A stretch of 64,000 bases of DNA from Hyphomicrobiales bacterium (GTDB lineage Bacteria > Pseudomonadota > Alphaproteobacteria > Rhizobiales > Rhizobiaceae): the NCBI GenBank assembly GCA_900473805.1, contig UCMS01000012.1:127802-191801 (forward strand), read 5' to 3'. The notes beneath the pieces were generated by a model. That model searched no databases, was not told the DNA's origin, and worked only from the letters and a program-made list of their open reading frames with translations. Positions 43,904 through 53,137 of this stretch are shown here, in pieces (position 1 is the stretch's first letter; every line of letters begins with the position of its first letter). The position numbers were made by a program, and so were the translations under genes.

Positions 43904-45901
43904 TTACACCTTGCGCGCAGCCAGCTTGCGACGAACATCCGGCGGCGTCGCTTCGCCCGAGAGCACGGCAACGGCTTCGGTGAGCGTCATCGACACCTGC
44001 TCCTGCGAACCGAGACGGCGGATGTTGACGGTCTTTTCCTCTGCCTCACGCTTGCCGCAGACGATAATGACCGGAACCTTGGTCACGGAGTGCTCGCGGA
44101 CCTTGTAGTTGATCTTCTCGTTGCGGAAGTCGGTCTCAACCTGCAGGCCGGCATCGCGCAGCTGTTCGGCGACTTCGCGGCCGTAATCGTCGGCATCCGA
44201 GGTGATCGTTGCGACGACAACCTGCAACGGCGCGAACCACAGCGGCATGTGGCCAGCAAAATTCTCGATCAGGATGCCGAGGAAACGCTCCATCGAGCCG
44301 CAGATGGCGCGGTGGATCATGACCGGCTGCTTCTTCTCCGACTTGTCGTCGATGTAGAAGGCGCCGAAGCGTTCGGGCAGGTTGAAGTCGACTTGGGTCG
44401 TGCCGCATTGCCATTCACGGCCGATGGCGTCGCGGAGCGTGTATTCGAACTTCGGACCGTAGAAGGCGCCCTCGCCCGGCAGAATGCCGGTCTTGATGCG
44501 GCCGCCCGACTGTTCCTCGATCTGCTTCAGGACCTCCATCATCACGCTTTCGGCGCGATCCCAGAGATCGTCGGATCCGACGCGCTTCTCCGGACGGGTC
44601 GAGAGCTTCACTACGATCTCGTTGAAGCCGAAGTCCTTGTAAACCGAGAGAATCAGGTCGTTGATGCGCAGGCACTCGGCCGCCATCTGCTCTTCCGTGC
44701 AGAAGACGTGGGCATCATCCTGCGTGAAGCCGCGTACGCGCATCAGGCCGTGCAGCGCGCCGGAGGCTTCATAGCGGTGAACCGTGCCGAACTCGGCGAG
44801 ACGGACCGGAAGCTCGCGATAGGACTTCAGGCCATGCTTGAAGATCTGCACGTGACCCGGGCAGTTCATCGGCTTCAGCGCGAAGACCTTCTGATCCGCC
44901 TCCTCGTCATCCGGATGGGTGAAGGCATGGGCGGATTTCACGGCGAACATGTTCTCCTGATACCAACCCCAGTGACCGGAAGTCTCCCACAGCGACTTGT
45001 CGAGGACCTGCGGCGCATTGACTTCCTGATAGGTGCCTTCGAGGCGACGGCGCATATACGAGGTCAGGGTCTGGAACATGCGCCAGCCCTTGCCGTGCCA
45101 GAAGACGACGCCCGGGCCTTCTTCCTGGAAATGGAAGAGATCCATTTCGCGACCGAGCTTGCGATGGTCGCGCTTTTCGGCTTCGGCCAGAATGTGCAGG
45201 TAACGGTCCAGGTCTTCCTGTTCGGCAAAGGCGGTTCCGTAGATGCGGCTCAACATGGCGTTGTTGCTGTCACCGCGCCAGTAGGCGCCGGCCACCTTCA
45301 TCAGCTTGAAAGCCATGCCGATCTGCCCGGTGGAGGCCATATGCGGCCCACGGCAGAGGTCGAACCAGTCGCCCTGGTAATAGATCTTCAGGTCCTGACC
45401 TTCCGGGATCGCGTCGACCAGCTCAACCTTGTACTTCTCGCCCTTTGAGGCGAAGACTTCCTTGGCCTTGTCGCGCGACCAGATCTCCTTGGTGAAGGGC
45501 TTGTTGCGCTGGATGATCTCTTTCATCCGCTTTTCGATCTTCGGCAGATCGTCCGGCGTGAAGGGTTCGTCCTTGGCGAAGTCGTAGTAGAAGCCGTTCT
45601 CGATCACCGGGCCGATGGTGACCTGCGTGCCGGGCCAGAGTTCCTGCACGGCCTCGGCCATGACGTGGGCTGCATCGTGGCGGATCAGTTCCAGCGCACG
45701 CGGATCGGTGCGGGTGACGATCTCGATCTTGCCGTCAACGATGGGGTCTGAGAGGTCGCGCAAGGTGCCATCGAGCGCAATGGCGACGGCCTTCTTGGCA
45801 AGCGACTTGGAAATCGATTCGGCGACTTGCGCACCGGTCGTGCCGGCTGCGAATTCTCGGATGGAGCCATCGGGGAAAGTCAGAGATACGGAAGCGGACA
45901 T
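43904..45901 (-). CDS. thrS: Threonyl-tRNA synthetase
   Basis: 665 residues from ATG 45901. Domains in order: TGS (1-62), editing domain with the HxxxH motif in [12 protein letters not shown] (His residues about 80), catalytic core with the zinc-binding [11 protein letters not shown] and the class II motifs 2 and 3 ([47 protein letters not shown]), and a C-terminal anticodon-binding domain (from WFAPLQVVV). It charges tRNA-Thr. The 117-base gap upstream contains two GC hairpins that could be a leader. Confidence 0.98.
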   Translation of the reverse strand: MSASVSLTFPDGSIREFAAGTTGAQVAESISKSLAKKAVAIALDGTLRDLSDPIVDGKIEIVTRTDPRALELIRHDAAHVMAEAVQELWPGTQVTIGPVIENGFYYDFAKDEPFTPDDLPKIEKRMKEIIQRNKPFTKEIWSRDKAKEVFASKGEKYKVELVDAIPEGQDLKIYYQGDWFDLCRGPHMASTGQIGMAFKLMKVAGAYWRGDSNNAMLSRIYGTAFAEQEDLDRYLHILAEAEKRDHRKLGREMDLFHFQEEGPGVVFWHGKGWRMFQTLTSYMRRRLEGTYQEVNAPQVLDKSLWETSGHWGWYQENMFAVKSAHAFTHPDDEEADQKVFALKPMNCPGHVQIFKHGLKSYRELPVRLAEFGTVHRYEASGALHGLMRVRGFTQDDAHVFCTEEQMAAECLRINDLILSVYKDFGFNEIVVKLSTRPEKRVGSDDLWDRAESVMMEVLKQIEEQSGGRIKTGILPGEGAFYGPKFEYTLRDAIGREWQCGTTQVDFNLPERFGAFYIDDKSEKKQPVMIHRAICGSMERFLGILIENFAGHMPLWFAPLQVVVATITSDADDYGREVAEQLRDAGLQVETDFRNEKINYKVREHSVTKVPVIIVCGKREAEEKTVNIRRLGSQEQVSMTLTEAVAVLSGEATPPDVRRKLAARKV

Positions 45902-45920
45902 TGAAGTCTCCTGATCCAGT

Positions 45921-45968
45921 CCCGCCAACGAATGCGGGTGGTGAAAATTGCGGGATGAGGCACCCCGC
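45921..45968 (-). promoter_or_regulatory. Possible structured leader of thrS
   Basis: Two GC-rich hairpins in the transcribed leader: GCGGG...CCCGC (45950-45968) and CCCGC...GCGGG (45921-45938), 20 to 67 bases before the ATG. Their arms could also pair with each other. This may reflect translational control as known for E. coli thrS, but that is only an inference. Confidence 0.3.
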
Positions 45969-46018
45969 CACGAACCGGCGCTTGATATGCCGAAAGCGCT
46001 GCTGAGTAAAGGATCTTG

Positions 46019-46447
46019 CTAGGCCCGGCCGATGTACCAGAAGCCTCGTGCGTCTGGTGGCAGCGTATTCAAGATCCTTTCGAAGGCAGCCTGGTCGACG
46101 TGACGGCGAATGACAACGGTGACGTCCTCCAGGGCCGTATCCGTCGAGAGATTGTGGTCATGGCGAAAGGCGCGCACTTCCTTCATCAGTGCATCACGAT
46201 CAACGAACGGCTTTACTGGCGCCTCGGTGTCCCAGTCACTGACGAAAATGGCGCGCAGGACGGGTGGCAGGACATTGGCGAACGCAATCGCCTGGTCGAC
46301 GGTCAGGCGATCGCGAAAGACCTGAAGCACTGCCTGCAACATGGTGTAGGCTTGGTGGGAGGTCTGAATCATCGATGTGGCGACAAGATCCTTCATGAAG
46401 GCATCGAAGTCGGCAGAGGCTTGCCGGTATTCCAATGGCATCGGCAT
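46019..46447 (-). CDS. DUF2267 domain-containing protein
   Basis: 142 residues from ATG 46447 (GGGAG nine bases upstream; the next in-frame ATG, 46441, is also possible). Pattern SADFDAFMKDLVATSMIQTSHQAYTMLQAVLQVFRDRLTVDQAIAFANVLPPVLRAIFVSDWD is the DUF2267 helical domain. Many relatives consist of one or two copies; function is unknown. It stands between thrS and yidD. Confidence 0.85.
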   Translation of the reverse strand: MPMPLEYRQASADFDAFMKDLVATSMIQTSHQAYTMLQAVLQVFRDRLTVDQAIAFANVLPPVLRAIFVSDWDTEAPVKPFVDRDALMKEVRAFRHDHNLSTDTALEDVTVVIRRHVDQAAFERILNTLPPDARGFWYIGRA

Positions 46448-46507
46448 GGCGCGGTGCTCCCATAAAGCGAATCGACCGTCCAACTATGCCGCGAACATCG
46501 GCCGCCG

Positions 46508-46876
46508 TCAGCCGCCGTGCTTGCGCCCGAAGGTCCACAGTCGCCAGGGAGCGTACCAGGAATGGGGCGTCTCCAGGATATCGGGCACGGGGTCTGCCCC
46601 CCAGGTTCCGCCGGGGCCGCAGCGGACGACCCGGAACAGGGTCAGCCAACCGCCGGACCAGAGACCGTGCCTCGCAATGGCCTCATAGCCATATTCGGAA
46701 CACGTCGGCATATGCCGGCAGGAACTGCCTATGAGGCTGGAGAAGGTCAGTTGATATAGGCGAATGAGGGCCATGCCGATGAGGCGCCCCGGCGTCTTTC
46801 GAAACGGACCCTGCCAATTACGCCCCCTTGCCGCGATCTTTGTCGGCTCATGCTCGCAGCCTTGGCCACCGCACAT
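46508..46876 (-). CDS. yidD: Membrane protein insertion efficiency factor YidD
   Basis: 122 residues. The family core [66 protein letters not shown] (about 34-98) shows the conserved Cys pairs and amphipathic helix. YidD sits at the membrane near YidC. The N-terminal extension [26 protein letters not shown] is typical in rhizobia, so the full frame is kept. Its start lies one base after the NifU/SufU-type stop, so the two are coupled. Confidence 0.93.
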   Translation of the reverse strand: MCGGQGCEHEPTKIAARGRNWQGPFRKTPGRLIGMALIRLYQLTFSSLIGSSCRHMPTCSEYGYEAIARHGLWSGGWLTLFRVVRCGPGGTWGADPVPDILETPHSWYAPWRLWTFGRKHGG

Positions 46877-46877
46877 G

Positions 46878-47324
46878 TCAGCTTGCCTCTGCCGGGATCA
46901 CGGAACGTTCGATCTGGTCAAGACAGTCGACCACGGCATCGAAGGTCAGCATCGTGGAGGCGTGGCGGGCCTTGTAGTCTCGCACCGGTTTCAGGAACCG
47001 CATGTCTTCGAACCGTCCGTCTGGCCCGTCACCGTCTTCCTTGAGCATCGCCAGCATGTCGAGCCGCGCTCTTCGCAGTTCTTCGGCCGTTGCGCCGACG
47101 ACATGGCGCGCCATGATGCCGGAGGACGCCTGCCCCAGCGCACACGCCTTCACCTCATGGGCGAAATCCGTGACGACGCCGTCTTCCACCTTCAGGTAGA
47201 CCTTGACCTTCGAGCCGCAGAGCTTCGAGTGCTTTTCGGATACGGCATCCGCATCGGCGAGCGTGCCGATACGTCCGATATTTCCCGCAAATTCGAGAAT
47301 CTTCGTGTTGTAGATGTCGTCCAT
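46878..47324 (-). CDS. Iron-sulfur cluster scaffold protein (NifU N-terminal/SufU-like)
   Basis: 148 residues from ATG 47324. It starts [20 protein letters not shown], and has the conserved Cys in [14 protein letters not shown] (about 40) and [13 protein letters not shown] (about 70). The third Cys of classic scaffolds is in [13 protein letters not shown] near the C-terminus. This is the single-domain group annotated as Fe-S assembly scaffold protein. It is coupled to yidD and divergent from folE. The frame upstream of 47324 is not homologous. Confidence 0.88.
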   Translation of the reverse strand: MDDIYNTKILEFAGNIGRIGTLADADAVSEKHSKLCGSKVKVYLKVEDGVVTDFAHEVKACALGQASSGIMARHVVGATAEELRRARLDMLAMLKEDGDGPDGRFEDMRFLKPVRDYKARHASTMLTFDAVVDCLDQIERSVIPAEAS

Positions 47325-47588
47325 GATCAATCCACACTGTTGCTCGGCGCGTATATAGGCATCAAAGGCGGCATTGCCTTCGTCCACGATGTCGCAAGCC
47401 GCTGTTTCTGTCTCATGTCCGCCACTATATCGAAGCGAGCGAACGAGGACAAACAAGGGATGACGTCGGATCGGGACGAGGCTCCCTATTTTCACGAACG
47501 GACTTGCATTATGAGCCGCATTACGCCTTTACAATCGGCAACAGCCAAACACGCGGCCGATACCGATCGGGACCGGGAGACAAAGGGC

Positions 47589-48194
47589 ATGGATGCCACC
47601 GTGAAGAAACTGCCGGCCGACAAGCGGCGCCCGACGCGCGAAGAGGCGGAAGCGGCCGTACGTACCCTCCTCCTGTGGGCCGGTGACGACCCGGCCCGCG
47701 AGGGGCTCCTCGATACGCCCTCACGCGTCGCCAAAGCCTATGCAGAGCTGTTCTCCGGTTATGGGGCAGATATCGACGAGGTTCTGGGCCGGACCTTCGA
47801 GGAGGTCGGCGGCTATGACGACATCGTGCTCGTCCGCGATATCTCCTTCTTCTCCCATTGCGAACACCACATGCTGCCGGTGATCGGAAAGGCCCACGTC
47901 GCCTACCTGCCGAAGGGGCGCGTGCTCGGTCTCTCCAAAATCGCGCGCGTGGTGGACGTTTTCGCCAAGCGACTGCAGACGCAAGAGAACATGACGGCGC
48001 AGATCGCCCAGGCGATCGACGAGACCTTGCAGCCGCGTGGCGTTGCCGTCTTCGTCGAAGCAGAACACATGTGCATGGCCATGCGCGGGATCCAGAAGAC
48101 CGGGTCGACGACGCTGACCACTACCTTCACAGGGGCCTTCAAGGACAATGCCGCCGAACAGGCGCGTTTCATGTCCATGGTCCGCAGCCGGTAA
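47589..48194 (+). CDS. folE: GTP cyclohydrolase I, FolE
   Basis: 201 residues from ATG 47589, in line with rhizobial FolE; an in-frame ATG at 47511 would add 26 residues. Zinc/catalytic segment [22 protein letters not shown] (C91, H94 and neighbours), [27 protein letters not shown], and C-terminal [22 protein letters not shown] with the second zinc Cys. It makes dihydroneopterin triphosphate for folate and queuosine. hisI follows after 20 bases, so they are likely one transcript. Confidence 0.95.
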   Translation: MDATVKKLPADKRRPTREEAEAAVRTLLLWAGDDPAREGLLDTPSRVAKAYAELFSGYGADIDEVLGRTFEEVGGYDDIVLVRDISFFSHCEHHMLPVIGKAHVAYLPKGRVLGLSKIARVVDVFAKRLQTQENMTAQIAQAIDETLQPRGVAVFVEAEHMCMAMRGIQKTGSTTLTTTFTGAFKDNAAEQARFMSMVRSR

Positions 48195-48214
48195 CCCCCG
48201 ACCAAGACGATTTC

Positions 48215-48667
48215 ATGCAACCCATCACGTTCGACAGCCCCTCGCCCGACAAGACCCTTCTCGAAGAGGGCCTCGCCTTTACGCCGAAATTCGATGCGCA
48301 CGGCCTCGTCACCGCCGTTGTCACGGATGCGCGCGACGGCGAATTGCTGATGGTCGCGCACATGAACGCGCAGGCCATCGCACTGACCCTCGAGACAGGG
48401 ATCGGCCATTATTACAGTCGCTCGCGCGGCAAGATCTGGAAGAAGGGCGAAAGCTCCGGCAACCTTCAGACAGTCAAGGAGATCCGGGTCGACTGCGACC
48501 AGGATGCCATCTGGCTGAAAGTCGAGGTCGCCGGTCATGATGCGACATGCCACACAGGGCGCCGTTCGTGCTTTTATCGGACCGCGAGCATCGAGGATGG
48601 CAAGCCAACATTGACGGTTGCAGACGACCACCGCCATTTCGACCCCGACACGATCTACGGCGCCTGA
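48215..48667 (+). CDS. hisI: Phosphoribosyl-AMP cyclohydrolase HisI
   Basis: 150 residues from ATG 48215; the longer frame reads inside folE. Conserved: [60 protein letters not shown] and the zinc Cys segment [15 protein letters not shown]. It performs the third step of histidine synthesis; it is the short form without the HisE domain. Separated from the main his cluster, as in many alphaproteobacteria. Confidence 0.96.
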   Translation: MQPITFDSPSPDKTLLEEGLAFTPKFDAHGLVTAVVTDARDGELLMVAHMNAQAIALTLETGIGHYYSRSRGKIWKKGESSGNLQTVKEIRVDCDQDAIWLKVEVAGHDATCHTGRRSCFYRTASIEDGKPTLTVADDHRHFDPDTIYGA

Positions 48668-48734
48668 GGACCTGAATCACCCTAACGATTTCGTAAGCAG
48701 ACAGTGTCCTAATGTCCTTCGGAGTGTTCAGCGA

Positions 48735-49706
48735 ATGGGGTATGCGGAGATGCTGAACTGGAGTTTGATGGCAGGCGGTGGCGCCAATCTGGCACAACCG
48801 AACAGGGATGGTGCGGCTCAGGGATCGGGATCATCTGTCCCTGTCACCAGCCACAACAAGGCAAAAGTGGCCTTGGCGCTCGGCGGAGGAGCCGCGCGCG
48901 GATGGGCACATATCGGGGTTTTGCGTGCCCTCGACGAAGAAGGCATCGAAGTCGGCATGATTGCGGGCACATCGATCGGGGCCCTCGTCGGCGGATGCTA
49001 TCTTGCCGGGAAGCTGGACGAACTGGAGGCCTTCGCCCGTTCGCTCACGATGCGTCGCATCGCTTCACTGCTCGACCTGACAATTGGCGGTGGCGGCCTG
49101 CTCGGCGGCATGCGCCTTACGAAACGCATGCAGGAACATCTCGAAGGGCTGACGGTCGAGCAGTTGCCGAAGCCGTTCGTGGCCGTCGCTTCGGAGTTGA
49201 ACAGCGGTCATGAAGTCTGGATCGACGGCGGCAATCTGATCACCGCGCTCAGGGCATCCTATGCCCTGCCCGGGATTTTCGAACCGGTTCGCTGCAACAA
49301 CAGAACACTGATCGATGGCGCATTGGTCAATCCGGTACCCGTCTCTGTGTGCCGGTCCTACGAACAGCCACTCGTGATGGCCGTTAACCTCCACTACGAC
49401 GTGTTTGGGCGGTCTGCGGTGGTCAAGCACAAGGCGTCGGCTCCAGCGGATCAGGCGGTCGAGGAGCGCGCGCCGAACAAGGTCGGACTGACCGGCGTCA
49501 TGGTGCAGGCCTTCAATATCATTCAGGACCGCATCTCCCGTGCACGTCTTGCCGGGGATCCGCCGGATCTAGCGCTTCACCCCCGGCTGAACGATATCGG
49601 CCTTTCCGAATTTCACCGGGCAGGCGAAGCGATCGAACGCGGCTATGACGAGGCAAAATCGCGCGTCAGCGAGATTCGCCGCATGCAGGAAGCCGTGCTT
49701 CGGTAA
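48735..49706 (+). CDS. Patatin-like phospholipase family protein
   Basis: 323 residues from ATG 48735 (GGAG ten bases upstream). Oxyanion loop GGGAARG at 50-56, nucleophile elbow GTSIG at 78-82 with Ser80, and catalytic Asp D194 in LIDGALVNP. This is the RssA-like, cytosolic group of patatin proteins; no signal peptide is seen. Substrate not known, but membrane lipid turnover is likely. The C-terminal half holds an unusual 'VMVQAFNIIQDRISRARL' helix typical of this subgroup. Confidence 0.92.
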   Translation: MGYAEMLNWSLMAGGGANLAQPNRDGAAQGSGSSVPVTSHNKAKVALALGGGAARGWAHIGVLRALDEEGIEVGMIAGTSIGALVGGCYLAGKLDELEAFARSLTMRRIASLLDLTIGGGGLLGGMRLTKRMQEHLEGLTVEQLPKPFVAVASELNSGHEVWIDGGNLITALRASYALPGIFEPVRCNNRTLIDGALVNPVPVSVCRSYEQPLVMAVNLHYDVFGRSAVVKHKASAPADQAVEERAPNKVGLTGVMVQAFNIIQDRISRARLAGDPPDLALHPRLNDIGLSEFHRAGEAIERGYDEAKSRVSEIRRMQEAVLR

Positions 49707-49707
49707 C

Positions 49708-49736
49708 GCGCGGGCAGACTTCCGCCACGCCCGCGC
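49708..49736. terminator. Hairpin between the patatin and CBS genes
   Basis: Perfect eight-base stem GCGCGGGC / GCCCGCGC with a 13-base loop between convergent genes. No T-run on either side, so its activity is doubtful. Confidence 0.35.
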
Positions 49737-49751
49737 CTGAGATGGTTTATG

Positions 49752-50186
49752 TCAGCCGGCGATATAGGCCTTGATATGCTCGGCCTCGGCCTCGATCTCG
49801 CGAATGCGCGACTTCACGACGTCCCCGATCGAGATGATGCCTGAGAGCTTTCCGGCGTCTTCCACCGGGACGTGACGGAAACGTCGGCTCGACATCATTT
49901 CCATCAACTCGTCCACCGTCGTTTCCTCCCGGCAGCGATAGACGTTAGCCGTCATGAAGCTCGACACGGGTTGATCGAAGGCATCGCGACCAGCGGAGCC
50001 GAGGGCACGAACGACGTCGCGCTCGGTGAAGATTCCGACGATCCTGTTTTCCACCCCAACGACAACCACGGCACCAATCTTGTTGTCGTCAAGAACGCGG
50101 GCTGCTTCGCCCAGCGTAACGCTCGGGCTGATGGTGATAACGTTACGGCCTTTTTGCTCGAGTATGCTTCTGGCTGATGCAGGCAT
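49752..50186 (-). CDS. CBS-domain pair protein
   Basis: 144 residues from ATG 50186 (GAGGAAATC before it). Two CBS repeats: the first ends IVGIFTERDVVRALG (about 55-70), the second LSGIISIGDVVKSRIREIE (about 110-130), with the linker FMTANVYRCREETTVDELM. Such single Bateman modules bind adenine nucleotides and regulate other proteins. No partner domain is present. Confidence 0.92.
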   Translation of the reverse strand: MPASARSILEQKGRNVITISPSVTLGEAARVLDDNKIGAVVVVGVENRIVGIFTERDVVRALGSAGRDAFDQPVSSFMTANVYRCREETTVDELMEMMSSRRFRHVPVEDAGKLSGIISIGDVVKSRIREIEAEAEHIKAYIAG

Positions 50187-50301
50187 GATTTCCTCCTCGC
50201 ATTGGACGCTGTGCGTGCGCGAACCCCTCCCCCGGGTCCGCGCTCGAAAATGGTGCCTGTTAATCAAGGAGATTGCAATATGCGGATTCGGGGGCCGGCT
50301 C

Positions 50302-51054
50302 TCAGCTGCGGCGGCGGTCGAAAAGCCCGAAACCAAAGAAGCCCATCAGGAAGCCACCGATATGGGCGTCCCAGGCGATATTCCCTGCATCCGTTCCCAT
50401 CAGGGGCAGCCCGACCGCAACCGCGACGTTGCCCAGGAACCAGACCAGAACGAAGATCTGCACCGTGCGATCGGAAAGAGCTGCCGGGACCGTCAACAAA
50501 GGCGGTTCGCGGCCGGCTTTCGTCAGCCGCAGACGACCGCCGAATGCGAATCGGCAGGCTGCACCCATGAGCGCAGAGATCACACCCGAGGCCCCGACCA
50601 TGACCGATGGTTCGCCCCAATTGACGATTGCATGAAGGCCAGCGGCTGCGATCGCCGTGACAATCCAGAAGACAACGAAGCGGAACTCACCGATCCGCCG
50701 GCAAACCGGTGTGCCAAAGGCGGCAAGCCACAGGCTGTTGAAAGCCAGATGCTGGAAACTGCCATGGAGCAAGGAATAGGTGACCGGCGACCAGAGCCAG
50801 GCAAAGGACTGCTCGCCCAAAGGATAGACATAGCGCAGTGGCACAAAGGCGAATTCGAACGTGATCCAGTCGTTGACGGAGGCCGGAAAGACCAGTGCCT
50901 GCAACGCATAGATGCCGCAGATCAATCCGAGCGAGACAAGCACGCCCATCGGCAGGTTGAAGATCGGCGGATTGTCACGCGCGACAGCCTCGCCTTGCGG
51001 TGGCACAGGCGTGCCGTCCACTGTTTCGTCGAATGCTTTTGGATCGTCCGACAT
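50302..51054 (-). CDS. Rhomboid family intramembrane serine protease
   Basis: 250 residues with six membrane segments. The catalytic Ser156 lies in GASGVISALMG and His231 in WDAHIGGFLMGFFGFG; the helix-2 elements H97 and H102-xxx-N106 (LLHGSFQHLAFN) are present. A 35-residue hydrophilic N-terminus precedes the first helix. It cleaves membrane protein substrates within the bilayer; none can be named here. It is divergent from the PilZ gene (164-base gap). Confidence 0.93.
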   Translation of the reverse strand: MSDDPKAFDETVDGTPVPPQGEAVARDNPPIFNLPMGVLVSLGLICGIYALQALVFPASVNDWITFEFAFVPLRYVYPLGEQSFAWLWSPVTYSLLHGSFQHLAFNSLWLAAFGTPVCRRIGEFRFVVFWIVTAIAAAGLHAIVNWGEPSVMVGASGVISALMGAACRFAFGGRLRLTKAGREPPLLTVPAALSDRTVQIFVLVWFLGNVAVAVGLPLMGTDAGNIAWDAHIGGFLMGFFGFGLFDRRRS

Positions 51055-51218
51055 GGCCGGCTCCCGAGATGCTGTGCGGCCTTCCTGTTAAACGACTATC
51101 TCGGCAAGAGATAGCCCTTGTCGGCAATCATCCGGGCGCGCCGGCAAACAGGAAAGCAAACGATATGTTAACGGCTACCGGACTAAGGTTCCATCATAGA
51201 GGATTAGACAGATCGCTC

Positions 51219-51833
51219 ATGATGTATTCTTCGCAGGCCAGTCACAGCAATACGGTTGCTTCGCCGGGGCAGCAGCGCGCCTTCCAACGCGTTGCGGTCA
51301 ACCTGCAGGGCAGGCTGATGCTCGCCAATTATGAAGAATACGTCTGCAAAGTGATCGACATGTCGCCGGGCGACGCGCGCTTCGTGTGCGCCGGATGTCC
51401 GCGCACGAACGAACGCGTGATCGCCTATATCGATCATCTCGGTCGCCTTGAAGGCACTGTGTCGAAGATCCTGGACGACGGCTTCATCATTGAATTGACG
51501 GCGACCGCGCGCAAGCGCGAGAAGCTTGCGGCGCAGCTGACCTGGATTGCCAACAAGCACGAGCTCGGCCTGCCCGAAGACCGCCGCCACGACCGTCTTA
51601 CCCCGCGTCAGGTCCTGACCGAACTAACACTTGAGGACGGCAAGACCTATCCATGCCGACTCATGGACCTTTCGCTTTCGGGCGCGGCCGTGGACATCGA
51701 CATTCGCCCGCCGATCGGCACCCCCGTCCGGCTTGGCAATATGCGCGGACGCGTCGTGCGCCACTTCATGGAAGGCGTGGCCATCGAGTTCCTGTCGCTC
51801 CAGTCGCGCGAAGCCCTCACCGAATTCCTCTGA
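51219..51833 (+). CDS. Tandem PilZ-domain protein (c-di-GMP receptor candidate)
   Basis: 204 residues from ATG 51219 (a second ATG follows at once). Two PilZ-type units. The first (about 18-110) has R20-AFQ-R24 (RxxxR) and DMSPGDARF, in which the final residue of the DxSxxG motif is Asp. The second (about 118-204) has RRHDR and a perfect DLSLSG with a following AVDI. The second copy should bind c-di-GMP; the first looks degenerate. Residues for an enzyme or membrane segment are absent, so it probably acts through partners in motility or envelope control. Confidence 0.88.
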   Translation: MMYSSQASHSNTVASPGQQRAFQRVAVNLQGRLMLANYEEYVCKVIDMSPGDARFVCAGCPRTNERVIAYIDHLGRLEGTVSKILDDGFIIELTATARKREKLAAQLTWIANKHELGLPEDRRHDRLTPRQVLTELTLEDGKTYPCRLMDLSLSGAAVDIDIRPPIGTPVRLGNMRGRVVRHFMEGVAIEFLSLQSREALTEFL

Positions 51834-51860
51834 GAGATCGACCACCGCAAGCTGCGTCCG

Positions 51861-51890
51861 GGCGCCCGTGGAAACACGCGGCGCCTTTTT
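51861..51890 (+). terminator. Intrinsic terminator after the PilZ gene
   Basis: Stem GGCGCCCGTG / CACG(C)GGCGCC, with loop GAAA and a one-base bulge, followed by TTTTT at 51886-51890; 27 bases after the stop. Confidence 0.8.
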
Positions 51891-52323
51891 CATGGCGCTC
51901 GCTGTGGAGCGTCACTCATGACGTACCAAAGCGAAACAACTCTCAAAAAAAATTTTGGCTGTTTCGGGTGGCCGGAAGCCATTCAGGGCGCCCGCCCTCA
52001 TGGAAGGAGATTGCGGCAATCCAAGCGAACGTCAGGCGGATGCGCGCACGCGTCAGCACTCGAAGACGATATGCGGGCACCGAAAACAATAAGTAGCTGA
52101 TTTATATTCGTTATTTCGTCACATCCAAGAGCCGCTCGGTGAAGCGCGTCAAATACGTCGAAAATTTTACTCGATTATTCCGAAAGTTTAATTCTTATTT
52201 TTCTCAAATATAAATCTAATAATGATCTGATTTTCCAAGTCTTATACTCAAATACGGGCGTCCATTTTCGCGGTCGCTCAAATTATATCTGTCATTACTG
52301 TCCCCGTAACCAGGAGGCAAACA
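51891..52323. other. AT-rich intergenic spacer, 433 bases
   Basis: No convincing gene: the only plus-strand ATG frame (51918-52100, 60 codons) has no ribosome site and a composition unlike the rest. From 52080 the composition changes sharply: I count 20 G/C among the 90 bases of 52161-52250, against about 60% G+C around it. This kind of segment can be an UP-element or a site for a nucleoid protein or H-NS-like silencer before the protease gene. I did not find a clear -35/-10 pair. Confidence 0.6.
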
Positions 52324-52935
52324 ATGACAACAAAGAAAACTCTCGGTATTGGATTTCTGGCCACCGCGCTTGCGGGAGCCCTCAGCTGGCAGGCTCACGC
52401 CACACCAGCGAATATGGAGGTGATCGGCAAGGCGAACCCGCCGATCGGCCACTATGAATTCTGTCAGACCTATGCCGCCGAATGCGCAGGCAAGTTCAAT
52501 GACACCGGTCCGCTCAACCTCACGGAGCCGCTTTGGAAGGCCATGCTTGAGGTCAACTACACCGTCAATTCCTCGATCACGCCGCTGACCGACATGGAGA
52601 TCTACGGCGTCGAGGAGCGCTGGGCCTATCCGCGCACGGTTGGTGATTGCGAGGACTTCGCTCTGCTCAAGCGCAAGATGCTGATCGACCGGGGCTTCGA
52701 CCCGACAGATCTTCTGCTCACCGTGGTCTTGCAGCCGAGCGGTGAAGGACATGCCGTGCTGACTGTACGGACCGATCATGGGGACTTCATCCTCGACAAC
52801 ATGCGCAACAAGGTGCTGCTGTGGTCGGACACGGAATACACCTACCTCAAACGCCAGTCCTCGACCGACCCCAGTCGCTGGGTGAAGCTTCAGGATGGGC
52901 GCACGAGTTATGTCGGCAGCGTGAACTCGAACTAA
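52324..52935 (+). CDS. Transglutaminase-like cysteine peptidase (BTLCP family)
   Basis: 203 residues. Signal peptide (MTTKKTLGIGFLATALAGALSWQAHA, cut near 26). The catalytic triad is in place: C109 in GDCEDFALLK, H143 in EGHAVLTV and D158 in ILDNMRN. This is the bacterial transglutaminase-like proteinase family, to which LapG belongs. Substrates of LapG are large adhesins; none is encoded here. Because of the exported, small form and its own terminator, it is probably an independent periplasmic protease. An AGGAGG-like site (CCAGGAGGCAAACA) precedes the ATG. Confidence 0.9.
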   Translation: MTTKKTLGIGFLATALAGALSWQAHATPANMEVIGKANPPIGHYEFCQTYAAECAGKFNDTGPLNLTEPLWKAMLEVNYTVNSSITPLTDMEIYGVEERWAYPRTVGDCEDFALLKRKMLIDRGFDPTDLLLTVVLQPSGEGHAVLTVRTDHGDFILDNMRNKVLLWSDTEYTYLKRQSSTDPSRWVKLQDGRTSYVGSVNSN

Positions 52936-53002
52936 GGAATTTCGATTCAGAGCTTTGGCCCGGTCCGTCCCCCGCATACCCGTCCCCCGACCGGAGCCAT
53001 CT

Positions 53003-53039
53003 GAGCCGGTCCCGTCCAACCGGGACCGGCTCTCTTTTT
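53003..53039 (+). terminator. Intrinsic terminator after the BTLCP gene
   Basis: Perfect 12-base stem GAGCCGGTCCCG / CGGGACCGGCTC with a six-base loop, then TCTTTTT (53033-53039), 67 bases after the stop. Confidence 0.9.
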
Positions 53040-53137
53040 GCCTGATGCACCCCTTAACCTGACCTTAACCATGTTGATGGAATTCTCGAACGCATGAATT
53101 CAGGCCGCGCTGCGCGCGACCCTGACGGGAGCGCGGC

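Noticed and set aside
44090..45448. 452-codon plus-strand frame opposite thrS
   Set aside because: Antisense shadow of a complete synthetase; no ribosome site or recognised motif.
51918..52100. 60-codon frame in the AT-rich spacer
   Set aside because: No ribosome site, biased composition, and it starts just after a terminator; I treat the region as non-coding.
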